From Tolypocladium sp. Sup5 PDA-1 (lineage: Eukaryota; Ascomycota; Sordariomycetes; Hypocreales; Ophiocordycipitaceae): a stretch of DNA of 64,000 nt. Below the pieces are notes generated by a model, which saw only the letters and a program-made list of their open reading frames with translations, made no database searches and was not told the DNA's origin. Location of the stretch: contig JPHH03000035.1 of NCBI GenBank assembly GCA_000750105.3, positions 124,001-188,000 on the forward strand, read 5' to 3'. Within the stretch, counting starts at the first letter, position 1. Every line of letters begins with the position of its first letter. Made by a program: the position numbers and the translations under genes. This document shows positions 45,130-56,316 of this stretch, one piece after another.

Positions 45130-45291
45130 CCTGCAGAGCTCGAATCCGCCTCCTGTTCTGCTTGAATAGAACGCGAAACTGCTTTGGAAACGGGGCGCGG
45201 CTGGCCGTTGTCCGAGAGTGGTCGTCGACCTTTGACAGCCAGACCACAGCCCGATGACCCTGGGGCACATCCGCCGCTCACAGCAATCGCA

Positions 45292-48200
45292 ATGCTGAGC
45301 GATCACGCTCTGCGAGCCAATCTTTACGTGGCTCCCCTGGACATCCCCAAGTCCCAGTCGGAATACATCGCCAATGGATCGTACCACTCTCGCCACCACA
45401 CGAATCTCTACTTGCAATCCCAGATGACTCCCCCGGCTACGCCCAATGGCTCCCAGGAGGACCTTTCGCCCGAGCCTCCCGCCCCGCCAGTCTTCCACAA
45501 CTTCCTGCGGGCCTTCTACCCCTTCCACCCCAGCTATGCCATGTCCGACTCGAGCGTTACGCTCCCCCTGGACGAAGGCGATGTGGTCTTGGTGCACTCC
45601 GTTCACACCAACGGATGGGCGGATGGAACCCTGCTGGCGACTGGCGCGAGAGGATGGCTGCCCACCAACTACTGCGAGGCGTATGAGCCGGAAGATTTGC
45701 GCAGCCTCCTCAAGGCGCTCCTCAACTTCTGGGACCTCCTGAGAAGCACGTCGGTCAACGATAACGAGATATTCAGAAACCAAGAGTTCATGAAAGGTAT
45801 CATCGCCGGCGTCCGCTTCCTCCTCGTAAGTTCTCATATCCCGGCCGTAGATGCCAAGCACGCCGTTCTAATCTGGTTGTCTCTTTAGGAACGTACCAAC
45901 TGCCTGAGTAGGGAGTCTGCCATTGTTCAAAGGAGCGACGCTCTCCGAAGGGGTCGAAAGTCCCTGCTATCGGAGTTGTCTGCACTAGTCAAGACGGCCA
46001 AGCGGTTACAAGAGTGCCAAAGGGGAACTCTCCAACCCCCTGAGAATGCCAACGACATTATTGACGAAATGATCCTCAAGGCGTTCAAGATTGTAACCAA
46101 AGGCGTCCGCTTTCTCGATTTTCTGGAAGATGATAGGAGGGCTCGCGCCCCGGCCGCAATAACCGTCATGGCTACCGTCGCCGAGGAATCGTACATTCCG
46201 CCCACACCTCCCGCAGACCGAGCAACCTTTGGGCACCAGCGACACGAGAGTGCCAGCGAGGCAGGATCCCGTGCAACGACTGATGACATGGGTGCCAGTA
46301 TCGCAACATCGGAGTCGAGCGAGGCCACACATAGCTTCTACACCCCCTGGAACCAGCGCATGTCGTCTCTCAACGCCTCCGTCAACTCCAACCCCCACCC
46401 GACCTTTAGCCAGCACAGACTCTCGCAGGGGAGCTTGCAGCAAGTCAACCGCCTCTCTTCCGGGATGGCGCATCGGGTGTCGCTGGCTGGACCCTCCCCA
46501 TTGTCCAGGCCGCAGCATTTGGTTTCCGAACGCCTCAACCGCAGCCACGACAAGCTCCTCTCGCACCTGGGGTCCTTCATCGGCAGGCTGCATCTGCAGT
46601 CTCACTCACGACCCGAGCTCGCCTTTGCCATCAAGCAATCCGCCACGTCAGGGGGAGAGCTTCTGGCAGTCATCGACGGCGTCTGCGCATACAACACCTC
46701 AAGTTCCGCGGGCCTGAGCATAGTTCGCGTAGCCATGTTTGAACGCATCCAAGTCCTGGTTTTCTCGGCGCGGGACACTCTAGCCAACGCAGCGACCGAG
46801 GGGGCGGACATCATCATGCCGCAAGACAACAGCATCCTGCTCATAGCGGCCACCGGATGCGTCAGGGCTGCTGGGGAGTGCGTTGCCAAGACAAAGGCCG
46901 CAATCGAGAGAGCTGGGGACTTTGAGTTTGAGCTTGAGGAGAATGCCTTGGGCATTGACTTGAGCATTCTGGACGTGGTTGTGGAGGAGCGAGCAAGAAC
47001 CCCGTCGGTCACGGAGCGTTCAGACGTCGTCAGCAGCGTCGCAGAGTCCTCCCAGCCCAGTGAGTCGGCGGCTCCATTACTGAGGCGGCCCGGCGGAGTT
47101 GACAAGCCGCTGCCCCGAGTCCCCAGGATCACCATTCCCACGGAACCTCGACAAAGCAACTCTCCTGTGTCGTCTCGGCCCGCGTCCTTGAACGACGACA
47201 ACGCTTCGAGCGTGGCGTCCTCGGTCTCGTCCATCCGGCCCACGCTGCCTCCCTTGCCCGAGCTTTGCACCGCACTTCCTCATCCATCGGACCATGGCGC
47301 CGTTGACAGATCGCGGAACGAGTCTGATCTGCACTCGTCTCGATTCGATGCCCTCGCCGCCTCGAGTGCCGGCAGCAGCGCCACCTACCTGAGCCGAGAC
47401 TCGGAGACCAGCATCGTCTCGCAAACCTCGACCCGGGCAACTACCCCAGACCATACTATGGTACCACGCAACCAACCCTCCATGTCTGAGCTGAGCGCCA
47501 CGGGCAGCTTTTCGCAAGCGGAAGAAGCCGAGGATGTTGAGACGAGGCTTCTTGAGAGGACCTATGCGCACGAGCTCATGTTTAACAAGGAGGGCCAGGT
47601 TACCGGCGGCTCCCTGCCTGCGTTGGTCGAACGCCTCACCACCCACGAGTCCACGCCGGATGCTGCGTTTGTCTCGACATTTTACCTCACTTTCCGGCTG
47701 TTCTGCACGCCGGTGAAGCTGACGGAGGCACTCATCGACCGCTTCGACTACGTGGGCGAGTCTCCTCACATGTCGGGCCCAGTCCGCCTGAGAGTATATA
47801 ATGCTTTCAAGGGCTGGCTCGAGTCTCACTGGAGGGACCAGACCGACCGAGAGGTGCTGAAGCTCATCATGCCTTTTGCGGAAATCAAGCTCGGCTCCGT
47901 GCTTCCCTCGGCAGGGCGCCGACTCCTGGAGCTGGCGAAGCGCGTTTCCGGGGAGGGCTCGCTGGTACCCCGGCTGGTGTCGTCCATGGGCAAGACAAAC
48001 ACGGCGATTGCCCAATACGTGCCCGCGGACACGCCGCTGCCCCAGCCGGCCATTTCCAAGAGCCAACAGAACTTGTTGAGCTCGTTCAAGGCCGGAGGCA
48101 ACATGCCTACGATATTGGACTTTGAGCCGCTGGAGCTGGCGCGCCAGCTGACCATAAAACAGATGAGCATCTTTTGCTCCATCCTGCCGGAGGAGTTGCT

Positions 48201-49011
48201 CGCCTCGCAGTGGATGAAGAATGGCGGAGTCGATGCGCCGCATGTCAAGGCCATGTCGTCCCTATCGACAGACCTGTCGAACCTCGTGGCCGAGACTATT
48301 CTTCAGTACTCTGAGATTAAGAAACGCGCTGCCGTCATCAAGCAGTGGATCAAGGTCGCGCACCAGTGCCACGAGCTCCACAACTATGACGGGCTGATGG
48401 CCATCATCTGCAGTCTGAACAGCAGCACCATCAGCCGTCTCCGCAAGACCTGGGACGCCATCTCCCTCAAGCGTAAGGAGATGCTGAGCAAGCTCCAGGA
48501 AATCGTGGAGCCGTCACAGAACAACAAGGTTCTGCGAACTCGGCTCCACGACCACGTTCCTCCGTGCCTGCCCTTCCTCGGCATGTACCTGACCGACTTG
48601 ACATTTGTTGACATTGGCAACCCTGCCACCAAGCAAATGTCACTCGGTACCCAGTCGGAGGAGGACGACGCAGGAGGCCTCACCGTCGTCAACTTCGACA
48701 AGCATTCCCGTACTGCCAAGATCATTGGCGAGCTCCAACGGTTCCAAATCCCGTACCGATTGGTGGAGGTGCCTGACATGCAGGACTGGCTTGCTGCCCA
48801 GGTCCGGCGGGTACGCGACGGCGATCAAGGAAACGTCCAGGTCACGTACTATCGCAAGAGCCTCCTGCTGGAACCCCGCGAGACGGGACCTCGACGGGAC
48901 TTTGAGCCGCCCACACCGGTCACCTCTGGAGCGGGAACGTCGCGCGCCGACCTGTTTGCGTGGATGTCTCGTGACCGCGGCGGCCAAACTCCTACCCCGG
49001 CGCAAGGATGA
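45292..49011 (+). CDS. CDC25: Ras guanine-nucleotide exchange factor, CDC25 family, with SH3 domain
   Basis: Two exons, 45292-45825 and 45889-49011, joined in phase 0 across a 63-bp intron, encode 1218 aa. An SH3 domain (about residues 72-134: FLRAFYPF, then LDEGDVVLV, GWADG, GWLPTNYCE) is followed by a long Ser-rich region. A RasGEF-N domain (about 730-860) contains FVSTFYLTFRLFCTPVKLTEALIDRF. The catalytic RasGEF domain (about 915-1180) contains ILDFEPLELARQLTIKQMSIF, NYDGLMAIICSLNSSTISRLRKTW and PCLPFLGMYLTDLTFVDIGNP. The protein should load Ras with GTP at the plasma membrane and drive cAMP and MAPK signalling, as Cdc25 and Ste6 do in yeasts. A longer in-frame start at 45184 exists, but ATG 45292 fits better. 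Confidence 0.95.
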
Positions 49012-50913
49012 TGAGCTTGCTGCCACGAACTTGACACCCTTTCTTTGTCGAATGACCCCGACTGATGCTCCAATGGAGCCGGATACCATTTTACCTGCTT
49101 TTATGCACCTACCTACCCTACGCACATATTCCTAATTGGTACCTACATTCATCTTTGATACCCCGGATTATCTCCTTATTTATATCCTGTCTTTTTTGGT
49201 TGTTTTGCGGACAAACCGATACGAGCTTGACGACTCGTGGCGACGTTGGTTGTCACAGAACAGAACGGCGTTGGTCATTGGACATTGGGTTCGGTCTGTA
49301 TTATGATGGTTTCAGAAACGACAGACGCGCAAGCACATTTATACGGGTTCGGGACAGAGGTTTGCCACCATACATTACAAGAGACCCGGTGCTTGCCCTT
49401 GCAGGGGCAGTGCACAGGGCCAGTGTCAATGGCCGAACTTGTTATCCCTCTGGGACAGGAAACGAATGGAAGGACGTCAAAAGTTGAACGGCCAAAGGTC
49501 AGCCGAGCGCAGTCTTCTTGAGGAGTGGAAAAGAAGCCTGCCTGAGCTTGGCGTGGGACACCTGGCATGCATGAACGTTGACATGTTGAGCTTTCCATGT
49601 TTCAGGGTATCAGATGGGATTTGAATTTTTGTGTTTTGTTTTCATGCAAGCGACTCGGCGTCGAGGGGGGGGATTGCACTCGGGAATAGGATGAACGAAT
49701 CGGGACCCGATTAGAGCTTCAAGGAAGCGTCATGTTATGGAGCGTTGGCTGCTCTGGAAGAAGAGGAGAAAAGTCTTGTCCGTCGCTTGTTTCTCTCTGC
49801 CTGTGTTTCGAGGTTAGTCGTATTAAGCGACGGGCTGCGATAAGGCGGAGATGCCAAAAGGGGAGAAGGGAACGAGGGAGACGTAGTAGGCCTAGACGTC
49901 AGCCAAGAGACACAACATGAACGGCGCTTGAAGCTTCAAGTCACGCATCTGGAACGGACGATGGGATGGCGCCCCGTAGCAAAGTGACGTGCAGCACCCG
50001 CAACGCGAGCAGGAGTCCGGGACATGGGGGAGAGAATGGACGTGGCAGCGCGACGTGGTCGATACTGCTGCAGGGCCCCAGCAACGGCTCGCGAGTCGCG
50101 TGGAATCGAGACCAGGGCCCGCGTGTTGATACAGCAGAGAGATACGAATAGTCCGTGCAGAGGGTTGGAGGGACGTTCCAATCAGCCGGTGCTGCCACGG
50201 ATGCTGGATCTCCACACCGCGGAAGCGGGAGAGCGGGATCCAACGTGTGATCGGAGCTGGGCCAACTGCATGTCATAGACTGTCTACGGACTATGGGGGA
50301 GGTAGTACTGTGCCGTGCCGTGCCCAGTACCGTTCGGGATGGCTCATTAGACTTAAACTACTGGGGCGGAGGTCTTTGCGTATCAGGTCATGTTGGTGGC
50401 CCGGTGGATGGTCCGGAATCCGGATGACCCTCATGGGCACCATCTACCGCGCCGCTGCTTTGTCCCTGGCGCAGGTCCCCTGATTGGCGTCTGCGAAGCT
50501 GTCAAGCGAGCGAGGCCAAGGGTGTGCTTGTGTGCGTCGCATCGTGATGACAAAAAAGAAAAAAAGGAAGAAAAAGCAAGTCAGCATCTTCTGAGGCGAG
50601 CGACGATTAGGTACCAGGGCGATTGGCGTCGGTGGCGCACAGCACAGCGTCAGGGGGGGGACACCCAGTAGCGACAACGGCCTCTTACACGCGCGCTTCA
50701 TTGCGGGTGGGCGCCGTTTCTTCAGGGTCGATAAGTTGAGTTGCTCGATAACGTTTCCAGATAGTCCGTAGACATACGGACTAGTACCGGTATGCCTGCG
50801 CATCAATTCCGGGGTACGAGTATGGGCCGTATCTGCATGTAGGGCGGAAGGGAGAACCGACGGGTGGGTGATGAACGGGGCATGTAACCTGTCAAACAAA
50901 CGTGGCGATCCAG

Positions 50914-50962
50914 GCTCCAGACTCCAGACTCCAGACTGCGGACTGCGGACTGCGGGCTCCAG
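50914..50962. repeat. Seven-copy heptamer array (GCTCCAG/ACTCCAG/ACTGCGG)
   Basis: Seven consecutive 7-bp units in the order GCTCCAG, ACTCCAG twice, ACTGCGG three times, GCTCCAG. The period is exact while the unit changes by up to three bases. Confidence 0.85.
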
Positions 50963-51475
50963 GTCTGGGCTGGTGGGACCTGTTCCTGGCGATGCGCCGT
51001 TTCTCGGTCCCTACTGGGTATTACCGTGCTTTCGCCGTTCAGTCGCATGAAGAGCACGGATGGGGGAGGGGGCGTAAGAGTTGGGGAAGCGGAGGAGAGG
51101 AGAGGATGCTGCCCATGGGGTTTGATGGAGATGGACGGGGATGGGATGGAGAAGATTGCCAAGATGCGCATTTGAATGCAGGCTAGTTTCAGGGACGGTG
51201 TGACCAACTTGCGAAGCCTCGAACTCATCTTCATCAATGCATGGCTCAATGAGGCTCTGTTGGTGGCGCACCGGCCATGGTCGGCCAGAGTTGCATCTGC
51301 CAGCAGGCCCCATGCATGCGGCACGACATCATGTTCGAGCCACGACGTCTCTGACAGAGTGGCCCGACAAAGTGGCAGCTGCAACGACAAGCCGGTGGCC
51401 AATGAGCCGGAACGGGGAGATGTGCTCACGAGTACGGATTATGTGTCTAGCAGTCCTGCGACCAGCCGCCATGGA

Positions 51476-51519
51476 AACCTGGAAGCGAGGCTTCAAAAAC
51501 CTGGAAGCGAGGCTTCAAA
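51476..51519. repeat. 22-bp exact tandem duplication
   Basis: The unit beginning AACCTGGAAGCGAGG occurs twice back to back (51476-51497 and 51498-51519) with no mismatch, so it is a young duplication. Confidence 0.9.
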
Positions 51520-51660
51520 CTAGCAGTTTCGCAGCCGGGGCCAGCTACGAGTACTCGTACTCGAGCCTGGCAAGGCACGTCCTCGAGGGTCCTGTCGAGG
51601 CGCCTTGCTTTCCCTGCGTGTTGCCAGCCGTGCGGGAGAGGACGTTACGTTACATGGGGT

Positions 51661-51697
51661 TTGGGGTGGTTTGGGTGGTTTGGGTGGTTTGGGTGTG
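51661..51697. repeat. TTTGGGTGG nonamer array
   Basis: About four 9-bp units, the first with an extra G. All bases on this strand are G or T, so strand asymmetry is extreme. Confidence 0.75.
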
Positions 51698-52081
51698 GCT
51701 TGCCGGGCTTCCATGCAGCGGGCGGGCGGGTCCTTTTTGCGGCCAACCACGGCGCGCCCCGGACTCGGAAGGGGAAATTCTGGCGAAGCCGGCCTTTATC
51801 AGCTGACTGGGGAAGCGAGGGAGGTTTTGCGGGAGTGGCCAATAGGTATGGACGTGGGCTTGGGGAAAGCCCCCATTATTAGAAGACGGAGAAGCCAATG
51901 CCATGCATGCATGCATGCATTCATTCATTGCCTCGCGTCTGTCCATCTCTCGGGGTCTGCTGACGGCGCGCGTGGGTGCTGGTTCTAATCCGTACTGGCG
52001 CAGCGACTCAATCTGGCACGACGCCAGCCCCAGCCCGCGGTCCCCTGTCATCAGCAATCGTGTGCCTGCAATTGGCTTTTT

Positions 52082-52097
52082 GGGGGGGGGGGGGGGG
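52082..52097. repeat. 16-base G homopolymer
   Basis: An unbroken run of 16 G in intergenic DNA. Confidence 0.8.
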
Positions 52098-52702
52098 ACA
52101 CGGGAATTGATCTTGTCGCTCGTCTCTGTGCGGATGCCTGCTGCCGATGTGTCGTATCTGTGGGCATCCATCGACACGACAAGAGGGAGCGCCATCTGCT
52201 GCCATCAGGAATCAACACCACCCAGAGGTGCTGTGTCGCCAGATCGGTCAACAGTCATCCGAGTACGAAGTGCGAAGTACGAGTACAGCCAAACGAAACG
52301 CCCTGCGGGCTGCACTGCTCGGCACATCGGTGCCACCCAAGCGCGCAGCGGGAGGGATGGACCGGACCCTCTGGGCGCTGCTGCCGGTGCGTGTTTTCGT
52401 TTCCCTGCCCGCGCCGCTTGACGGAGCGTCGCCCAACCAGACGCTACCAGCGCTGCGAGACGGCGAGGCATTTCGGTCCTTTCCCGCGCTGCCCAAGAGA
52501 GGGCCCCCGGGGGGGGGGCACAGTGCTGGCGCTGGCTGGCTGGCTGGCGCGGTCGGCGTTCCTCTCGTTCTGCTCAACATCACTGCTGGCTTGTGCGAGA
52601 AACGAACGGAAAGCGACGGCCCGGCTCAGCTGCTCTGTGGGATGCTACGAGTATACTCGTCCTTGGGCATGCGAGCGGAACTTTTTTCCCCCTTGCTCTG
52701 GC

Positions 52703-52762
52703 TCCATCTGTTGTCGCTGGGGCCCATCTGTTATCGCCGGGGCCCATCTGTTATCGCTGGGG
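52703..52762. repeat. Three 20-bp tandem units
   Basis: Three adjacent copies of a unit starting CCATCTGTTRTCGCYGGGGC (52703, 52723, 52743), differing at only two positions. Confidence 0.9.
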
Positions 52763-53586
52763 CCATCCTGGGCCATTGTCCAGACTTACGGGTCCGGTTA
52801 CGAGTAAAATTTACCGGGACCCTCGCTAAAATTTTACCGTGGTCGGGGGGCCGCCGCCTCAGGTGGACCTGTCGCAGGCGCGGGTGCTGGCGTGGGCTGA
52901 GGATGGGTTCCCGATGGCCTGGCTGCAGACTGTAGACGTACGAGTAATAGAGTTGCGCCGGAGGGTGGTGCCCGACAGCCGAGCCACGCATTAGACTCGG
53001 CTACGCATGATGCCAAAGACCAGACGGCTAGTCCTCGAGGGCAGCTAAAATGTTGTATTGTGAGATTTCAAAAGTACAGTAATAGTCCGTACGGACTACT
53101 CGTACTGTTGCGACTAACACGTCCCTCCGGAGGGCCTGGGACGGCGCCGGCCCCCCCCCGTCGTATTTCCCGATCCGGCCAAGAACGGTGGTGCCCCGCC
53201 CGGCTTACATGCCCTGCGGGCTGCACGCTGCAAGCCATGGTTACCATCTGCCACTGCCATGCCATCCATGGATGTCACTCATTCATTCCCAAGGGTCCAG
53301 CGCCCGCTGGCGTTGTCTGTCGCGTGCAGTGGACGGTACGGCCGTGTCTGCGTGTACGGAGTGCTTCGTACGTACGATCAACAAGGCGTGTCATTGCGTC
53401 TGGACGAGCACATGGCCGTGCGTATTACTTGCGTTCGTGTACTTCGTACTCCCTGCGTTTGCTGCTCGTCGCCTGTCCTCACCTTTCGCCGCCGCGCCTG
53501 GCCCGTCCGCGGAGCAGACACAGCAGACAGGGCGAGCAACGACGCCCAGCCGGCCAGCCAGCTGCGTCACAATGCAACTTGCCCAA

Positions 53587-53600
53587 CCCCCCCCCCCCCC
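53587..53600. repeat. 14-base C homopolymer
   Basis: An unbroken run of 14 C in the region upstream of the UNC93-like gene. Confidence 0.8.
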
Positions 53601-54413
53601 GGACGCCCGTGCCGCCGTCTCGATCGACCACTCGCCGCTCGCGCTTGCTGGCCTTGCTGCTCGGGTCTCTGCTGTCACGTAGCGTGTGCTCCCCGCGCCG
53701 CCGCGGGCTGGGCAGCGTGTTGGCGTGTTGGCGGCTGGGCTGCCCGGTGCTACCATCGTCCCGGGACCGTGGCTTCGAGGGCCGCGCTGCTGCCGTCAGT
53801 CACGACGTACATACGAGAATGCCACGGGCTAGTCCAATACTCGTAGTTGCAGCTGTTGCGCCTGCGCTTGTGACTCTGGCTGGCAAGGCTCCAGATCCGC
53901 CGTTTGGCTCCGCTTCCTCCTCCTCTTCCCCAACGCAGTCGGTCCTCTTCTCCACCCCCCGGACCAAGCTCCACCTCCACCTGGCGAACCCCAAACGCCT
54001 CCGTCCATCCAACCATCCGTCCATTTCGTCCCATCAGGCACCCTGGCGTAGGTGGTTTGAGTGCACCCAGACCCTGCGGATACTACCCTCCATCGCCCTG
54101 CCCTCCCTTGCCCCCGTAGTACCACCTTGGACACTGCTCTGCTCCACGGTCCACCCGCCATCATCCACCCCCGGCCTGGAACCCCGTGAGATCGGCGTCG
54201 AGACATTCAAATACGCGCCTGTCCCCCTCCGAGCTTTCACACGGTCCCTTCCCCTCGACTCTTGTCCCTACCCAGCTTCAACCGTCCCCGCCCCTACGCG
54301 CGCCGTGATACCTTCTCGGCTGGCCCCGTAGAGCGTACGATATCCCCCCAGCCCGCTCCGCCCTCGAGCTCGCACAAGCAGTACAAACGGCAAGAAAACG
54401 CCAATCCATCAAC

Positions 54414-56316
54414 ATGTCTACCGAGGAGGGCAAGACGGGCCACCACGATGTGGCCGTCGACGAGACCGCCCACCGCTCCTCCGGCGCGAACCCGCCCGAG
54501 TATGTCGACCGCCCCAAGGGCTGGATGTACAAGTCCGTTCGCATCTTCGGCAGCGACATCTGGTACGCCTCGCCCAAGGTCCAGCTGCTCATGATCTCGC
54601 TCGTCTGCTTCCTGTGCCCCGGCATGTTCAACGCCCTCGGCGGCCTCGGCGGCGGCGGCCAGGTCGACCCCACGGCCCAGGACCACGCCAGCGTCGCCCT
54701 CTACAGCACCTTTGCCGTCGTCGGCTTCTTCGCCGGCACCTTTGCCAACCGCCTGGGCCTGCGCCTCACCCTCTCCCTCGGCGGCCTGGGCTACTGCATC
54801 TACGCCGCCTCGTTCCTCAGCTACTCGCACACCCAGAACATCGGCTTCGTCATCTTCGCCGGTGCCTTCCTCGGTGTCTGCGCCGGTCTGCTGTGGACCG
54901 CCCAGGGCGCCATCATGATGTCCTACCCGCCCGAGGACAGCAAGGGCCGCTACATTTCGTGGTTCTGGATCATCTTCAACCTCGGCGCCGTCATTGGCTC
55001 TTTGGTACGTCGAACCGTCCCTGCTAATTCGTTCGTCTTCACAAATCCTCCGCTGGCTGTGCGCTTCCTGAAATGACACCCTGCATCTCATGCGCGACTC
55101 ACACGACCCGTGCCAGGTTGCTGACTTACACACGCCCTCCAGATCCCCCTCGCCCAGAACATCAACAAGGTCACCGGCCCCGTCACTGACGGCACTTACA
55201 TTGGCTTCATCGTCCTCATGGGAGCAGGTGCCGTGCTCGCCCTGTTCCTCGTCAACGCCGACAAGGTCATCCGTGAGGACAACACCAAGGTCATTCTCAT
55301 GAAGAACCCCTCGTGGACGAGCGAGTTCAAGGGCCTGTGGGAGACGCTCTTCCAGGAGCCGTGGATCCTCCTCCTCTTCCCCATGTTCTTCTCCTCCAAC
55401 ATCTTCTACACCTACCAGAACAACGGCATGAACGGGGCCCACTTCAACACCCGCACCCGCGCCCTCAACAACCTGCTCTACTGGCTCGCCCAGATCGTCG
55501 GCGCCGTCATCAACGGATACTGCCTTGACTTCCATTCCATTCGCCGAAGCCTCCGCGCCAAGATTGCTTTCGGCGTCCTCGTCACCTTCACCTTTGTCAT
55601 CTGGGGCGCTGGCTGGGACTGGCAGAGGCAGCAGGTCACCCGCGAGGTGGCCTCGGCCAAGGACTACACCGGCCTGGTTGACTGGTCCGATGGTGGCCAG
55701 AAATTCATCGGACCCATGTTCCTCTACTTTTTCTACGGCTTTTACGATGCCATCTGGCAGACTTGCATCTACTGGTACGTCCGGGACCCGCCCTCCGCGA
55801 CACCCCCCAACACCACCTTTCCCGCACCACCACAACCGCAAACTCGAGCCAAATCACTGACAATTCATTTCAGGTACATGGGAGCCCTTTCCAACTCTGG
55901 TCGCAAGGCCGCCAACCTGGCTGGTAAGTGAAAATCCTATTACGTAATCTCTGAGCTCAAGCTGACCACCAAAATCCGCAGGCTTTTACAAAGGTATGCA
56001 ACGACTTACACCACCACCACCACCACCACATCCTGGCATCGTTCTGAGCTCAAACTAACGCGTAATCCGCCCATTAGGTATACAATCTGCTGGTGCCGCT
56101 ATTTTCTGGCGCTTAGATGCCATCAAGACGCCATATGACACGATATTTGGAGCGACCTGGGGATGCTTGGCGGGTTCGCTGCTCATCGCCGCACCAGTCC
56201 TCCTTTTCAAGATCAAGGACCACGTGACCATCGAGGACGACCTGAAGTTCAGCGACGAGACAATCGATGACGTGATTGTCGGACCGGGCGAGAAGAAGAT
56301 TGAGGGCGAGGCTTGA
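54414..56316 (+). CDS. UNC93-like / DUF895 MFS membrane transporter
   Basis: Five exons (54414-55004, 55143-55774, 55874-55923, 55982-55993, 56078-56316) give 507 aa. After a hydrophilic N-terminus come about eleven hydrophobic spans. The region SPKVQLLMISLVCFLCPGMFNALGGLGGGG and the WTAQGAIMMSYPPEDSKGRYISWFW segment are typical of fungal UNC93-like (DUF895) proteins of the major facilitator superfamily. The substrate is unknown. The fourth exon is only 12 nt and codes the end of GFYKG. Both its flanking introns are GT-AG, and the frame continues into GIQSAGAAIFWRLDAIKTPYDTIFG. A long antisense frame (54294-55841) is a shadow. Confidence 0.92.

Larger units (their letters stand above)
33912..45291. 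other. Gene-poor region between the transposon and CDC25
   Basis: 11.4 kb without a gene I can support. Many open frames of 70-320 codons overlap on both strands, with no domain, no conserved family motif and no consistent splicing. Dispersed TACGGAG/TACGGAC/TACGAAG elements occur at about 34637, 36540, 37128, 37300-37330, 42270, 42480, 42570, 42870, 43303, 44071 and 44520. A perfect 12-bp-stem hairpin lies at 38766-38795. From about 43900 to 45290 the DNA is strongly pyrimidine-rich and probably includes the CDC25 promoter and leader, with (CCTCGA)3 near 44793-44810 and (CCTCA)4 at 45105-45124. Confidence 0.5.
49012..54413. other. Gene-poor region between CDC25 and the UNC93-like gene
   Basis: 5.4 kb without a supportable gene. 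It is rich in local repeats: a 49-bp heptamer array (50914-50962), a 22-bp tandem duplication (51476-51519), TTTGGGTGG units (about 51661-51697), ATGC/ATTC units (51903-51930), a 16-G run (52082-52097), three 20-bp tandem units (52703-52762) and a 14-C run (53587-53600). A long open frame at 53060-54331 is low-complexity Pro/Ser/Arg and arises from CT-rich promoter DNA. Confidence 0.5.

Noticed and set aside
47077..48243. 388-codon minus-strand frame opposite CDC25
   Set aside because: A shadow of the RasGEF coding region; no domain.
53060..54331. 423-codon plus-strand frame upstream of the UNC93-like gene
   Set aside because: It is Pro/Ser/Arg-rich and without domains. It comes from CT-rich promoter DNA, includes a 14-C run and overlaps the next gene's leader.
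54294..55841. 515-codon minus-strand frame opposite the UNC93-like gene
   Set aside because: It is antisense to a well-supported membrane protein, rich in Gly/Glu/Val and without a domain; a codon-bias shadow.
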